The notes under the pieces: generated by a model | The model's database searches: none | Told to the model about the DNA's origin: nothing | What the model saw: only the letters and a program-made list of their open reading frames with translations | Translations under genes and position numbers: made by a program | In this document: positions 1 through 8,835 of the stretch, in pieces | Layout: each line of letters starts with the position of its first letter | Numbering within the stretch: the first letter of the stretch is position 1 | NCBI GenBank assembly: GCA_946620645.1 | Contig: CAMONN010000006.1 | Coordinates: 1 to 35,523 of the forward strand | Direction: 5' to 3' | DNA length: 35,523 nucleotides | Source: an uncultured Clostridia bacterium | GTDB lineage: Bacteria; Bacillota; Clostridia; Oscillospirales; Oscillospiraceae

Positions 1-53
1 GAGTGGACACTAGAACCTGAATCTAGCGAGTCTGCCAATTCCACCACTCGCGC
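1..53 (-). tRNA. tRNA-Leu (anticodon CAG), 3' part cut by window edge
   Basis: Read on the minus strand, the sequence opens with the acceptor-stem 5' strand GCGCGAG, then a Leu-type D-arm (GGTGGAATTGGCAGAC) and an anticodon stem CTAGA/TCTAG around the loop TTCAGGT, which gives anticodon CAG. It matches the class II tRNA-Leu pattern. The variable arm has just begun when the window ends, so the T-arm, acceptor 3' strand and any CCA are outside. Confidence 0.9.
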
Positions 54-72
54 ATTTCTGAAGTGCTTTGCA

Positions 73-101
73 ATAATAGCACGCGGATGATCCTTTGTCA
101 A
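73..101 (-). promoter_or_regulatory. Promoter for tRNA-Leu
   Basis: On the minus strand the -35 hexamer TTGACA (96-101) and the -10 hexamer TATTAT (73-78) are separated by exactly 17 bp. This is a near-consensus vegetative promoter with a predicted start about 12 nt before the mature tRNA 5' end at 53. Confidence 0.8.
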
Positions 102-212
102 GATTTTTGTTTGAAGAAAAAATGATTTTGGAGGCCGGGGAAAGCATTGACGAACGAGATGCGAAACGATATAATTTCAGGCATATTTTTTGAAGGAACA
201 GACGGAATTATC

Positions 213-2147
213 ATGAGCACAGTACAATGTTTTGAAGCGGGCAGCTGCGATGTTGCCGTCATCGGTGCGGGGCATGCCGGGATTGAGGCGGCCCTGGCCG
301 CGGCGCGCCTTGGGATGGATACCATCTGCTTTACGGTAAACCTGGACAGCGTTGGGAACATGCCATGCAACCCCGCCATCGGTGGAACAGGTAAGGGACA
401 TCTTGTAAGAGAACTGGATGCCCTTGGCGGAGAGATGGCCAAGGCCGCGGACAGAGCCTGCATCCAGTACCGCATGCTGAACCAGGGAAAGGGCCCGGCG
501 GTGCACTCCCTGAGGGCGCAGGCGGACCGCCGCCGCTACCAGGAAATCATGAAGCACACCCTGGAGCTTCAGGAGAACCTGCGCGTCAAACAGGCGGAGG
601 TGATCTCCGTCGAGGTGAAGTATCCCGAAAGTGCGGATCCGGTCATGAGCGGGGAAGAGGGTCTTCCCGCCGTGAGCAGCGTGACCACCGCAACCGGCGC
701 ACGGTATGCCTGCCGTGCGGTTGTTGTGGCCACGGGGACATATCTGGATTCCCGGATCATCATCGGGGAGCTGTTGCGGCCTTCGGGACCCGACGGCCTG
801 GCTCCGGCGATCCCGCTCTCGTCCTGCCTGACAGAGCTTGGCCTGCCGCTTAGACGGTTTAAGACGGGTACACCGCCGCGGATCCTTGCCAGGACTGTGG
901 ACTTCTCCAAAATGGAAGTCCAGCCGGGTGATGCCTTCCCTGAAGCCTTTTCTTTTCAGACGCTTACGCCGCCGGAAAACTCCGCGGTCTGCTATCTGAC
1001 TTACACCAATGCCGAAACTCACCGGATTATCCGGGAGCACCTGGACCGCAGCCCAATTTACGCCGGCGTGATCGAGGGGGTGGGGCCCAGGTACTGCCCC
1101 AGTATCGAGACCAAGGTCATGACCTTCCCGGATAAGCCGCGCCACCAGCTTTTTCTGGAGCCCATGGGTCTGAACACCGAGGAACTCTACCTCCAGGGCT
1201 TTTCCTCCTCCATGCCGGAGGAGGTTCAGCTGCAGATGCTCCATACCATTCCGGGGCTGGAGCAGGCGGAGATGACCCGGCCGGCCTACGCCATAGAGTA
1301 TGACTGCGTGGATCCCACTGCGCTGCGTCCCACCCTTGAAGTCAAACAGATTTCCGGCCTCTACGGCGCCGGGCAGTTTAACGGCTCTTCCGGATATGAA
1401 GAGGCGGCGGTTCAGGGTTTTGTCGCGGGGGTGAATGCCGCCCGGAAGCTGAAAGGGGAGACGCCCTTTATTCTTCGGCGGGACCAGGGCTATATCGGCG
1501 CCCTCATCGATGACCTGGTTACCAAGGGTACCAATGAACCCTACCGCATGATGACCTCCCGCAGTGAATACCGCCTTCTGCACAGGCAGGACAACGCGGA
1601 TGAGCGCCTGACAGCTGTCGGGCATGACCTTGGGCTGGTTCCGGACGAGCGCCTTGCGGCCGTCCGGGACAAGTATCAGGCTGTATCCGATGAGCTGGAC
1701 CGTTTGGAGCATACGCATCTTGCACCCAGTCCCGCACTGAATGAACTCCTTGCATCTGTGGGGACAGCCCCGGTCACCACCGGCAGTTCCCTTGCCGATC
1801 TCATCCGGCGGCCCCAGATTTCCTATGAGGCTCTTGCCGCCTTTGACCCGGACCGCCCGGCGCTTCCGCTTCCCGTAACCCGCCAGGTGGAAATCCGTCT
1901 CCGCTATGACGGCTATATTCGCCGTCAGCTGAAGCAGGTGGAGGAATTTCAGAAGATGGAAAGCCGCCCTCTGCCCCAAAACCTGGACTATGACGCCATC
2001 GGGGGCCTTCGCCTTGAGGCGAGGGAAAAGCTGAAGAGGATCCGGCCTCTGAACTTCGGACAGGCCAGCCGGATTTCCGGAGTCTCTCCGGCGGATGTCG
2101 CTGTTCTTATGATCGCCCTTTCACAGCCCGGGAAGGAAACCCCATGA
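213..2147 (+). CDS. mnmG: tRNA uridine 5-carboxymethylaminomethyl modification enzyme MnmG (GidA)
   Basis: FAD-dependent enzyme that, with MnmE, installs the (carboxymethyl)aminomethyl group on wobble U34 of certain tRNAs in the cytoplasm. Seen: an N-terminal dinucleotide-binding motif [17 protein letters not shown], the family signature [18 protein letters not shown], the QADRRRYQ segment, and the C-terminal helical region ending in a [12 protein letters not shown] motif that contacts MnmE/tRNA. I chose ATG 213 (644 aa), which places the Rossmann motif near the N-terminus as in the family. The track start TTG 147 would add 22 unconserved residues, although a GGAGG lies 12 nt before it. The usual partners mnmE and rsmG are not adjacent here. 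The next gene overlaps by 4 nt (ATGA), so translational coupling is likely. Its promoter was not clear. Confidence 0.96.
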   Translation: MSTVQCFEAGSCDVAVIGAGHAGIEAALAAARLGMDTICFTVNLDSVGNMPCNPAIGGTGKGHLVRELDALGGEMAKAADRACIQYRMLNQGKGPAVHSLRAQADRRRYQEIMKHTLELQENLRVKQAEVISVEVKYPESADPVMSGEEGLPAVSSVTTATGARYACRAVVVATGTYLDSRIIIGELLRPSGPDGLAPAIPLSSCLTELGLPLRRFKTGTPPRILARTVDFSKMEVQPGDAFPEAFSFQTLTPPENSAVCYLTYTNAETHRIIREHLDRSPIYAGVIEGVGPRYCPSIETKVMTFPDKPRHQLFLEPMGLNTEELYLQGFSSSMPEEVQLQMLHTIPGLEQAEMTRPAYAIEYDCVDPTALRPTLEVKQISGLYGAGQFNGSSGYEEAAVQGFVAGVNAARKLKGETPFILRRDQGYIGALIDDLVTKGTNEPYRMMTSRSEYRLLHRQDNADERLTAVGHDLGLVPDERLAAVRDKYQAVSDELDRLEHTHLAPSPALNELLASVGTAPVTTGSSLADLIRRPQISYEALAAFDPDRPALPLPVTRQVEIRLRYDGYIRRQLKQVEEFQKMESRPLPQNLDYDAIGGLRLEAREKLKRIRPLNFGQASRISGVSPADVAVLMIALSQPGKETP

Positions 2148-3202
2148 CGCCCCGCATTGACATCGACGCTCTGCGGACGGCACTGTGTGAGCGGTTTCCC
2201 CAATGGACCGGATGGATCACCCGCGTGCCGGTGGAGGACGCGCCGACCCTCTGGCCGAGTGACAATGACGGGCGCACCATATTTTATAACCCCCGGCTCT
2301 TCGCCTATGCCACAGATGAGGCCCGGGCCTTTTACCTTGCGCAGCAGCTTCTTCATCTGCGCTTCAGCCATGCAGCCCGGGGCCTTGGCCGCAACCGCGC
2401 GGCATGGAAGCGTGCCACGGATGCCGTGGTGAACCGCCTTCTGCAGGAAGACGGCTTCCCTCTTCCGATGGATGCGCTGCTGATCCCGGCATCGGAGGGG
2501 AAAAGCGCGGAGGAACTGTATGAGGTGCTTGTGGCGACTATGGAGCCGAATCTTCCGCCCGCACCGGAGCCGGAGTCCGGAGAGCGGGTCTCTGATCCGA
2601 ATCCCGGAAAGTCCAAGGCGGGGAAGACCTCGGACGGCGGGAGCCGGGGCATTGACGATCCCGGGCTGGCCCAGGCGGTGCAGGGCCTCTCTCAGCTGCT
2701 GGAACCCAGTTTCCAGCTGGACTTTGACTGGTTTCCGGGGAATACGGTCCGTGACGGCGTCCTGCCCTGGCAGTTTCGTGCTGTTCCGGTGGCCCATGCC
2801 GAGATTCTTCTGGACACCAGCGCCTCTGTGGACACTGACCTCCTGCGGGCTTTCGTCCGTGCGGTCAAGGCCCTCTTTGCCGAGGACGCCGTGATTCGTG
2901 TCGGCTGCTTTGATACAAAATTTTACGGGTTTCACGAGGTCCGTACCGAGCATGATATCGATGCCCTTGATCTCCGGGGTGCGGGGGGTACCAACTTCAC
3001 CGCGGCAATCAGCGCTTTTACCGGCGATGCCGAGAACCAGATCATCTTTACGGACGGGTATGCCGAAATGCCGGAACAGCGCTGCGACTGTATCTGGGTT
3101 GTTTACGGCACCAATCCCATTCACCCCAACGGCGGACGGGTCCTGTATGCAAAACCGCCTGAGGCGAAGGATAAAGTTGAAATCAATTTCCTGATTACCT
3201 GA
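2144..3202 (+). CDS. VWA-like domain protein with degenerate metallopeptidase-like N-terminus (DUF2201 type)
   Basis: 352 aa, probably cytoplasmic (no signal peptide or membrane segment). The N-terminal half (about 1-130) resembles the putative metallopeptidase domain that precedes VWA-like domains in this family, but where HExxH is expected it reads QQLLH (67-71), followed by RFSH, so the catalytic His-Glu is lost. A low-complexity Pro/Glu/Ser/Gly linker follows (about 133-170). The C-terminal half is VWA-like, with the MIDAS-type DTSAS motif (about 223), a GGTNF loop and a TDG motif. The start overlaps the mnmG stop by 4 nt and the gene is followed 32 nt later by a MoxR-like ATPase. ATPase plus VWA pairs are known chaperone-like remodelling modules; the substrate here is unknown. 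Usually the ATPase comes first, so the order is reversed. Confidence 0.8.
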   Translation: MTPRIDIDALRTALCERFPQWTGWITRVPVEDAPTLWPSDNDGRTIFYNPRLFAYATDEARAFYLAQQLLHLRFSHAARGLGRNRAAWKRATDAVVNRLLQEDGFPLPMDALLIPASEGKSAEELYEVLVATMEPNLPPAPEPESGERVSDPNPGKSKAGKTSDGGSRGIDDPGLAQAVQGLSQLLEPSFQLDFDWFPGNTVRDGVLPWQFRAVPVAHAEILLDTSASVDTDLLRAFVRAVKALFAEDAVIRVGCFDTKFYGFHEVRTEHDIDALDLRGAGGTNFTAAISAFTGDAENQIIFTDGYAEMPEQRCDCIWVVYGTNPIHPNGGRVLYAKPPEAKDKVEINFLIT

Positions 3203-3234
3203 ATAACGCAATCCTTTATGCAAGGAGAGTCCCT

Positions 3235-4962
3235 ATGAAAGCTATTTTCCTGACCCCTGAACAGCTGTTCGGCTCCGCGGAGCGTCCGGACGCTGCCCTT
3301 CCGCTGTTTTCGGCGGTGGGCACCGTGGCGCCGCCGACGGACCTCGCCCTACTCACCATTGAGGATGACGGCTTCGCCTTCGAGCCGGGAGGGGGTATCA
3401 ACTGCTATCTTGCCCAGGACAGTGTCGCAGACCGCTTCGGACGCCTCAGCACCCCCGGAGTCTGCCCCTCCTGCGCGGTGCGTCCGGCGCTGCTTCTGGA
3501 GCCCGGAGAGGAGATGCTCCTCAAGAATCTCCGGACCGACGGCTCGGTTACGACCGCCGAATACGGCCTCTATCCTGCCGCCATCCTGGACCGGAGCCTC
3601 CGGGACCTGGCGGAGAAGAATCTGCGGGATCACAGTCTCTATGACACCGGGCGGCAGTACACCGTTCGCAACAAGCATCACCCGGTCTACCGTCTGGGGG
3701 CAAAGCTCTTGATCGTCCTTACGGTGGGATCCTGCGGTGCCAACGGCTTTCTGACCCTCTCTGACGGCACTGTGGTCTCCGAAGGGGAGCAGGTATTTCT
3801 GGAACTGCGCCCGGTGCGCTGGCTCTTTGATTCCCAAAGCCGTATTCTGATCAGTGTCCAGGCGCTCTTTGCAGGGCTCTCCCTCTCAGAGGCGGCCGCC
3901 TATCTCTCCAGTTCTTTTCTCCGTGAGCTTGCCCCCGGGCAGGAGTCCGCCATCCCGGAGGACGCCCCTTTCCGGCTGGTGCAGCATGACGAGCTCAGCC
4001 TGATCCGTGCGTATGTGGATGCCGATATTCCGGTTTTCCTCCACGGCCTTTCCGGCGACGGCAAGAGCGACCGTGTCCGGCAGATCGACCCTCAGGCCCT
4101 GGATATCGAGCTTGTGAATGAAACCCCCGAGACCATTAACGGCCGCGCGGTATACAATGAGGCCAAGGATGAGATTATCGACATCAAGCCCGCCTGGCTG
4201 ATTCGCCTGGAGCGCCTCTGTAAGGACGGAGAGCAGCACATTCTCTTCTTCGATGAGCTGACCAACGCCACCAAGCAGACCCAGTCCGTGATCTTCAAGA
4301 TCGTCCTGGAGCGCTTTGTAAACAACCGCTGGCCCCTGCCCGCCTCCGCCCGCATTGTCGCCGCCGGCAACGACAGGAGTGAATCCAGTGCCTCCCACGA
4401 CCTGGCGGAGCCGCTCTTCGGCCGCTTTGCCCACATCTATATCCACACAACGGTGGAAAACTGGATGCCCTGGGCCGTCCGCAGCCGTATCAATCCCTTC
4501 GTCATGGAGTTTCTTGCCAACAACGACCTCTATCTCCGCACGCCCTATACCGGGACGGAGGGCCATGCCGATCCCCGGCGCTGGGAGATGGTCTCCCGTG
4601 CCCTGGACGCCTCAGGGAATGACTTTTCCCTCCTGGAGCCCATTGTCGGCCGGGATACCGCGGAGGCCTTTGTCAGTTTCTTCCGTGCCAGGCAGGAGCT
4701 TGCCTCCCTCGGCAGCTACACCGATGAGGAGCTCCGCCGCTTCAGCATTGCCCGCAAGTATCAGCTGGCGCAGCAGTGCCTGATTCTGGAAAAGAACGGG
4801 GAGGCCTGGGCGCTGGTCCGCCGGCTTGGCCCCGAGTATGAAGCCTGGTTCCGCTATATGGTGGAGCGGAAAAAGGGAATGACCGCGCCTGCTCCGGCGG
4901 AAGAGGCTCCGGATGCCGCCGAGGATGCGCTCTCAGAGCCTGACCACTGGGAAAACGCCTGA
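3235..4962 (+). CDS. MoxR-like AAA+ ATPase with unassigned N-terminal domain
   Basis: 575 aa. The C-terminal two thirds carry an AAA+ core: Walker A GLSGDGKS (271-278), Walker B ILFFDE (D340/E341), a sensor-1-like segment RIVAAGNDR and an arginine-finger region LFGRFAHI. This is typical of MoxR/AAA_5 ATPases that partner VWA proteins in assembling or activating client complexes. Residues 1-250 do not match a domain I recognise. They include two nearby cysteines (CPSC, 77-80) and beta-rich segments. The C-terminal tail is Ala/Glu/Pro-rich. The start is supported by AAGGAGAG 7-8 nt upstream. It sits between the VWA-like gene and a rhodanese gene whose start overlaps its stop by one base, so the three genes probably form one operon with mnmG. 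Confidence 0.85.
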   Translation: MKAIFLTPEQLFGSAERPDAALPLFSAVGTVAPPTDLALLTIEDDGFAFEPGGGINCYLAQDSVADRFGRLSTPGVCPSCAVRPALLLEPGEEMLLKNLRTDGSVTTAEYGLYPAAILDRSLRDLAEKNLRDHSLYDTGRQYTVRNKHHPVYRLGAKLLIVLTVGSCGANGFLTLSDGTVVSEGEQVFLELRPVRWLFDSQSRILISVQALFAGLSLSEAAAYLSSSFLRELAPGQESAIPEDAPFRLVQHDELSLIRAYVDADIPVFLHGLSGDGKSDRVRQIDPQALDIELVNETPETINGRAVYNEAKDEIIDIKPAWLIRLERLCKDGEQHILFFDELTNATKQTQSVIFKIVLERFVNNRWPLPASARIVAAGNDRSESSASHDLAEPLFGRFAHIYIHTTVENWMPWAVRSRINPFVMEFLANNDLYLRTPYTGTEGHADPRRWEMVSRALDASGNDFSLLEPIVGRDTAEAFVSFFRARQELASLGSYTDEELRRFSIARKYQLAQQCLILEKNGEAWALVRRLGPEYEAWFRYMVERKKGMTAPAPAEEAPDAAEDALSEPDHWENA

Positions 4963-5270
4963 TGATTACGAAAGTCACTTTTTCCCAGGCCCACGACCTG
5001 CTTCAGCACGCGCCGGACGCCCTGATTCTGGATGTCCGCGAGGAGCCGGAGTATCTGACCGGCCACGCCGTTGATGCGCTGCTGCTTCCGGTGGATGAAA
5101 TCACTGCGGAGACCGCCGCGGAGCTGATTCCGAGTCTGCAGACTCCGGTCCTGGTGTACTGCAGGTCCGGGCGCCGCAGCCGCCGGGCCGCCCGCCTGCT
5201 GGATGCTCTCGGCTATGAGAATCTCTACGATATGGGAGGCCTGGTCGGCTGGCCCTACGGGCTGGAGTGA
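4962..5270 (+). CDS. Rhodanese-like sulfurtransferase domain protein
   Basis: Single-domain 102-aa rhodanese. Seen: the LDVREEPEYLTGHAVDALLLPVDE segment typical of the fold and the active-site loop CRSGRRS, in which Cys carries the persulfide; a GGLVGW motif closes the fold. It probably handles sulfane sulfur in the cytoplasm. The start codon overlaps the ATPase stop by one base (TGATG), so it is translationally coupled. Placement after mnmG is interesting because other wobble-uridine pathways use sulfur relay, but no direct link can be shown from sequence. Confidence 0.92.
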   Translation: MITKVTFSQAHDLLQHAPDALILDVREEPEYLTGHAVDALLLPVDEITAETAAELIPSLQTPVLVYCRSGRRSRRAARLLDALGYENLYDMGGLVGWPYGLE

Positions 5271-5298
5271 GCTTTTCACACCCAGCATTTACAGTTTG

Positions 5299-5329
5299 TT
5301 TACCCAAAATCCACCCCGGGGATTATAAT
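5299..5329 (+). promoter_or_regulatory. Probable promoter for response regulator gene
   Basis: A perfect TATAAT (5324-5329) is preceded by TTTACC (5299-5304) with a 19-bp spacer, about 40 nt upstream of the regulator start codon. The spacer is longer than ideal, so the -35 assignment is tentative. Confidence 0.5.
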
Positions 5330-5369
5330 TAATTTGATGAAATGTTTGCCTGAACAGGAGGACACGGAC

Positions 5370-6053
5370 ATGAGTAAACGCGCACTGGTCGTCGAGGACG
5401 ATGCCAATATTGCGGAGCTTCTCCGCCTCTACCTTACCAAAGACGGGTTTGAAGTGATGATTGCCTCAGACGGCAATAAGGCGGAAGCGGATTTCGATCT
5501 TTTTCAGCCGGATGTTATGCTGCTGGACATCATGCTGCCCGGGAAGGACGGCTGGCAGGTCTGCCGGAGCATTCGGGCAAAGTCTTCCACGCCCATCATC
5601 ATGCTGACGGCCAAGGGCGAGACGAATGATAAGGTCCAGGGCCTTGAAATGGGTGCGGACGACTATGTCACCAAGCCCTTCGAGGTGAAGGAACTGCTGG
5701 CGCGGGTCCATGCGGTCATCCGCCGTACCGACCACGTCGGCCCGGCTGACAAGAAGCTGACTTTCGACAAGCTGGTGATCAATCTGGATTCCTATGAGCT
5801 GGTGGTGAACGGGAAGAAGGTTGACACTCCGCCCAAGGAGATGGAGCTCCTGTATCATCTGGCCTCTTCTCCCAACCGGGTGTTTACCCGCAACCAGCTT
5901 CTGGACGAGGTCTGGGGCTTTGATTACTTCGGGGACTCCCGGACCGTCGATGTCCATATCAAGCGCCTGCGTGAAAAGCTGGAAGGCGTTTCGGACCAGT
6001 GGAACCTGAAAACCGTCTGGGGTGTTGGGTACAAGTTCGAAGTAACGGAGTAA
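5370..6053 (+). CDS. OmpR/PhoB-family DNA-binding response regulator (orphan)
   Basis: 227 aa, cytoplasmic transcription factor. The receiver domain (1-120) has the acidic pair in VVEDD, phospho-acceptor Asp in LLDIMLPGKDG (about D53), the switch Thr in MLTAKGE and the conserved Lys in DDYVTKPF. The winged-helix output domain (about 130-225) ends in the family pattern RTVDVHIKRLREKL...VWGVGYKF. ATG 5370 is preferred over the track start 5334 because AGGAGG lies 7 nt upstream and the receiver begins at once. No histidine kinase gene is adjacent: a rhodanese is upstream and a terminator immediately downstream. The signal and cognate kinase are therefore unknown. Confidence 0.93.
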   Translation: MSKRALVVEDDANIAELLRLYLTKDGFEVMIASDGNKAEADFDLFQPDVMLLDIMLPGKDGWQVCRSIRAKSSTPIIMLTAKGETNDKVQGLEMGADDYVTKPFEVKELLARVHAVIRRTDHVGPADKKLTFDKLVINLDSYELVVNGKKVDTPPKEMELLYHLASSPNRVFTRNQLLDEVWGFDYFGDSRTVDVHIKRLREKLEGVSDQWNLKTVWGVGYKFEVTE

Positions 6054-6086
6054 TGCGCCGGAGGGGCCAGCCCTCCCGAAGACAAT

Positions 6087-6161
6087 AAAACCTCTCAAAG
6101 TGCGGAAGCAACCCGGCCGAAGCAAGCCGCTGTGCTTTCCTGACTTTGAGAGGGGTTTTTT
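6087..6161 (+). terminator. Long intrinsic terminator after response regulator
   Basis: The arms AACCTCTCAAAGT and ACTTTGAGAGGGGTT pair. The stem continues imperfectly inward through GGAAGCA/TGCTTTCC, and a TTTTTT run follows the right arm. At about 75 nt it is longer than a simple terminator. Confidence 0.85.
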
Positions 6162-6220
6162 ATGCAAATGCCGGCGATGGCGGAATCGTGCCGTGTTTTA
6201 ACCGGTCAGGGGGTAAAGGA

Positions 6221-6712
6221 ATGATTTTTCGGGAGATTCAATCGGAAGAGACGGAGCAGGCGATCTGCATTGAGGAAATCTGCTTTCCGCCCAATGAGGC
6301 CTGTTCGCCAAAGTCCATGCGGGAGCGGGTCATGGCGGCGCCGGAGTTCTTCCTGGTTGCTGTTGATGAAAACACCGGCAGGATCGCAGGCTTCCTGAAC
6401 GGTCTTGCAACGGATGAGACGCAGTTTCGGGACGCCTTTTTCACGGACGTCCGTCTGCATGATCCTCACGGCAAATCCGTCATGCTCCTTGGCCTTGACG
6501 TTCTGCCGGAATACCGCGGGAAGGGCCTTGCCTCAGAAATCGTGAGGCAGTACGCTGAGCGGGAGCGAAGCCGGGGACGTCAGGCGCTGATTCTGACCTG
6601 CCTGGAGGAAAAGGTTCCGATGTATCTTCATATGGGTTTTACGGATAACGGCATTGCAAATTCTGCCTGGGGCGGCGAGGAATGGCATGAGATGATCATG
6701 CCCCTGGAATGA
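6221..6712 (+). CDS. GNAT-family N-acetyltransferase (AANAT-like)
   Basis: 163 aa. It has the acetyl-CoA-binding core: beta strand LLGLDVLPEYRGKGLASEIV with the pyrophosphate loop R-G-K-G-L-A, then LILTCLEEKVPMYLHMGF. The C-terminal NSAWGGEEWHEM matches the S-x-S-x-H-G-G-x-x-W pattern of arylalkylamine-type acetyltransferases. Likely a small-molecule amine acetylase; substrate unknown. ATG 6221 is chosen because GGGGG precedes it by 7 nt, while the longer TTG start of the track falls inside the upstream terminator. The stop overlaps a possible ATG of the next gene. Confidence 0.88.
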   Translation: MIFREIQSEETEQAICIEEICFPPNEACSPKSMRERVMAAPEFFLVAVDENTGRIAGFLNGLATDETQFRDAFFTDVRLHDPHGKSVMLLGLDVLPEYRGKGLASEIVRQYAERERSRGRQALILTCLEEKVPMYLHMGFTDNGIANSAWGGEEWHEMIMPLE

Positions 6713-6735
6713 AGCGGGGGCGGACAGAAACTGCC

Positions 6736-7494
6736 ATGCTGAGAATTCTTCCCGTTGCCAGCGGGTCAACCGGCAACTGCATGCTGCTGGAGATTGACGG
6801 CCGGCGTATCCTGATTGATCTGGGTGTACCGGCGTCCATGCTGCTCTCTGCGCTGGCCGCAAACGGCTGCACCTGGGACGATATCGATCTCGTCCTCGTT
6901 ACGCATACCCACTCCGACCATGTGAAGGGACTGAATGTCTGCCTGAAGCGGATTGCGGCGCCGGTTTTCATGAGCCACACTTCAAAGGACACCCTGATGC
7001 TGGACCGGGCGACAGCGCTCAATTATGGGGCAAAAACAGAGATTCTTCCCGGACTGTGGGTGACGGCGATCCGCACCTCCCATGACTGCCCCGGCAGCGT
7101 CGGGTTCAAAATAGAAACCGGGAACACCCGCTTCGGATATATTACGGACCTTGGCGTGATCCCCGAGAGCACTATGGAGCTGCTCGCCGGTTCCGACTGC
7201 ATCGTCATCGAGTCCAACCATGATGAGGAAATGCTGCGCTACGGCCGGTATCCGGCGTTTCTGAAGCGGCGGATCCTGTCGGATCAGGGGCATCTGTCCA
7301 ATGATGCCTGCGCCCAGGCTGTTGCCCGGTTTGCGGATATGGGGACCGAGCACTTTTTCCTGGCCCATCTCAGTCAGGAAAACAACCGCCCGGAACTGGC
7401 GCTCAGTACGGCGCTGAAGGCGACGGCCGGGATGAATGTCCGGATCCATGTGCTTCCGCCCTTTGGCAGTGAGGCCATAGACATCGTGAAATGA
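6736..7494 (+). CDS. Metallo-beta-lactamase-fold hydrolase, YycJ/WalJ-like
   Basis: 252 aa. The N-terminus LPVASGSTGNCML and the metal motif THTHSDHVKG (HxHxDH, H57/H59/D61/H62) match the YycJ/WalJ family, for which a DNA exonuclease role coordinated with cell-wall signalling has been proposed. Later metal ligands are visible around DLGVIP, ESNHD and FFLAHLSQENN. Family proteins begin a few residues before the SGSxGN motif, so ATG 6736 fits. An alternative ATG at 6709 overlaps the GNAT stop (ATGA) and would add nine residues. The usual walRK neighbours are absent, although a response regulator lies two genes upstream. Confidence 0.87.
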   Translation: MLRILPVASGSTGNCMLLEIDGRRILIDLGVPASMLLSALAANGCTWDDIDLVLVTHTHSDHVKGLNVCLKRIAAPVFMSHTSKDTLMLDRATALNYGAKTEILPGLWVTAIRTSHDCPGSVGFKIETGNTRFGYITDLGVIPESTMELLAGSDCIVIESNHDEEMLRYGRYPAFLKRRILSDQGHLSNDACAQAVARFADMGTEHFFLAHLSQENNRPELALSTALKATAGMNVRIHVLPPFGSEAIDIVK

Positions 7495-7496
7495 AA

Positions 7497-7541
7497 GGGA
7501 ACCGTACAGCGGCATGTGTTTATGCCTGCGGTACGGTTCCC
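7497..7541 (-). terminator. Hairpin between convergent genes, probable terminator for the ThpR operon
   Basis: Perfect 11-bp arms GGGAACCGTAC/GTACGGTTCCC enclose a further GCGGCAT/ATGCCTGC helix. Read on the minus strand it is followed by the weak U-tract TTTCATTT. It overlaps the last codons of the thpR gene. Confidence 0.6.
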
Positions 7542-8032
7542 AGTTCTGTATAGATCATTCCGTGTTTTCCGCGGTCCGAGCGCATCAGCGAAACATGGTC
7601 CACGGTCATGGATTCGGGCGGAATTGCGATTTCGGGGAATTTGCCCCTGCCGCTGTAGGAAGCCCTCCGGATCAGCGTGATGTGCGGGGAGAAGCGCTTC
7701 CGGTCAAAGGGAATTCCGGAGCCGGAGAGCGCGTGGCGGATTCGGCGCACCAGCGCCTCCAGCTCTCCGGAATCTGAAAGACCTGCCCACCAGAGGTCAC
7801 CAAAGCTCCCGAATCCTTCCAGGCCCAGTGAAAAGGGCTGGAAGGAAACAGCCTCAAGGGCCTGCATGACGTCGTCGGGGTCAGGGTATTCGCCGATAAA
7901 TGCAAGGGTGAGATGCAGATTATCCGGCGGAGTAAAGTTCCCGTGAACTCCCTGCCGGATCAGGCGGCGCTGAACCTCGTCTAAGGACGTCCTGATTCTG
8001 TCATTCAGCTGTATGGCAATGAACAGTCTCAT
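7520..8032 (-). CDS. thpR: RNA 2',3'-cyclic phosphodiesterase ThpR (2'-5' RNA ligase family)
   Basis: 170 aa, the usual length for the 2H phosphoesterase superfamily. Both catalytic H-x-T-x motifs are present: HLTLAF (H40) and HITLIR (H117). The family opens 2',3'-cyclic phosphates on RNA ends and some members ligate tRNA halves in vitro. The start ATG follows the YkvA-like gene by 21 nt, making it the third gene of a minus-strand operon. The N-terminus MRLFIAI is typical. Confidence 0.93.
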   Translation of the reverse strand: MRLFIAIQLNDRIRTSLDEVQRRLIRQGVHGNFTPPDNLHLTLAFIGEYPDPDDVMQALEAVSFQPFSLGLEGFGSFGDLWWAGLSDSGELEALVRRIRHALSGSGIPFDRKRFSPHITLIRRASYSGRGKFPEIAIPPESMTVDHVSLMRSDRGKHGMIYTELGTVPQA

Positions 8033-8053
8033 GGAATCAGGTTTTGCGGCTGA

Positions 8054-8449
8054 TTATACCTTTTCTTTTTCGCCGCGCCACTGGGCATAGGCTGCCAGTT
8101 CCGGTTCATTGATCATAAACGCGGCCACGAATACCGCCAGGTCATCCGCGTAGCCGGCAACCGGAATGTTGTCCGGAATCAGGTCCTTCCCCTTCAGAAG
8201 ATAGATGATGGCGGCCAATAAGGTCACAATCACCTTCGGGGAAACCACGGTGTATTCCTGGGTAATGTAGCTGCGAATCATGGAGATCATCAGCGGCACC
8301 TTTGAAAGAGCTTCTCCCGCCACGGGGACTTCCTTGACTTTCTCCTCAAACTGCTTGAGCAAGGCCTCAATCTTGCCGGGGTCTTTGATCAGTTCTTCTG
8401 CCTGGCCTGTCAGGCCGGCAATGGCTTCTTTCGCTTTTTCCAGGTCCAT
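8054..8449 (-). CDS. YkvA/DUF1232 family membrane-associated protein
   Basis: 131 aa. The N-terminal 50 residues are charged and helical. The C-terminal part has the DUF1232 pattern VTLLAAIIYLLKGKDLIPD followed by GYADDLAVFVAAF, where the short hydrophobic stretch and D-L-I-P-D motif are diagnostic. Function of the family is unknown. It lies 29 nt downstream of the small conserved gene and upstream of thpR in one operon. Confidence 0.88.
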   Translation of the reverse strand: MDLEKAKEAIAGLTGQAEELIKDPGKIEALLKQFEEKVKEVPVAGEALSKVPLMISMIRSYITQEYTVVSPKVIVTLLAAIIYLLKGKDLIPDNIPVAGYADDLAVFVAAFMINEPELAAYAQWRGEKEKV

Positions 8450-8478
8450 GTTGCGTTCTCCTCTCGTAATGTAATGAT

Positions 8479-8709
8479 TTAATATATCGTCTGCAGATTG
8501 CTGATATCGACGCCGTATTGCGCTCCAAACTCCTTCAGATCTCCGCTTCCGCGAATGACCATCACCTCATGAACCTTGCCGGTTTCGCGGTTTCTGAAGC
8601 AGGCCGTTTTTTCACCGGTGCAGATTGAAGAGCGGATGACAGGCTCATACTGCTCCGCCGGAAACAGGGAAGAAGCGGGGGCTGCGTTTCTCTTTTTGAA
8701 GAGGCTCAC
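8479..8709 (-). CDS. Small conserved hypothetical protein with CTGE motif
   Basis: 76 aa, GTG start with AAAGGAG about 7 nt upstream. The N-terminus is basic (LFKKRN). The core reads EPVIRSSICTGEKTACFRNRETGKVHEVMVIR and the end is DISNLQTIY. I believe similar short proteins occur in other Clostridia, but I do not recognise a function. It has one cysteine and no membrane segment. First gene of the operon with ykvA-like and thpR genes. Confidence 0.72.
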   Translation of the reverse strand: MSLFKKRNAAPASSLFPAEQYEPVIRSSICTGEKTACFRNRETGKVHEVMVIRGSGDLKEFGAQYGVDISNLQTIY

Positions 8710-8801
8710 GGGTTGCTCCTTTCAACCGGTCAGGGAAGCTTCGGCAAACCCGGACCGCATCCCGGTTTGAAAGCCGGTCAGTGTAAACTGTCTGCGGAAT
8801 C

Positions 8802-8830
8802 ATTATGCCACAGGTGAACTGAAAAATCAA
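8802..8830 (-). promoter_or_regulatory. Promoter for the small-protein/ykvA/thpR operon
   Basis: On the minus strand TTGATT (8825-8830) and CATAAT (8802-8807) are spaced by 17 bp, about 90 nt upstream of the GTG start at 8709 and immediately after the terminator hairpin of the preceding operon. Confidence 0.6.
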
Positions 8831-8835
8831 TAAAG

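Noticed and set aside
177-1979. 600-aa minus-strand ORF opposite mnmG
   Set aside because: Shadow of mnmG in a GC-rich gene; no recognisable domain and no ribosome binding site context.
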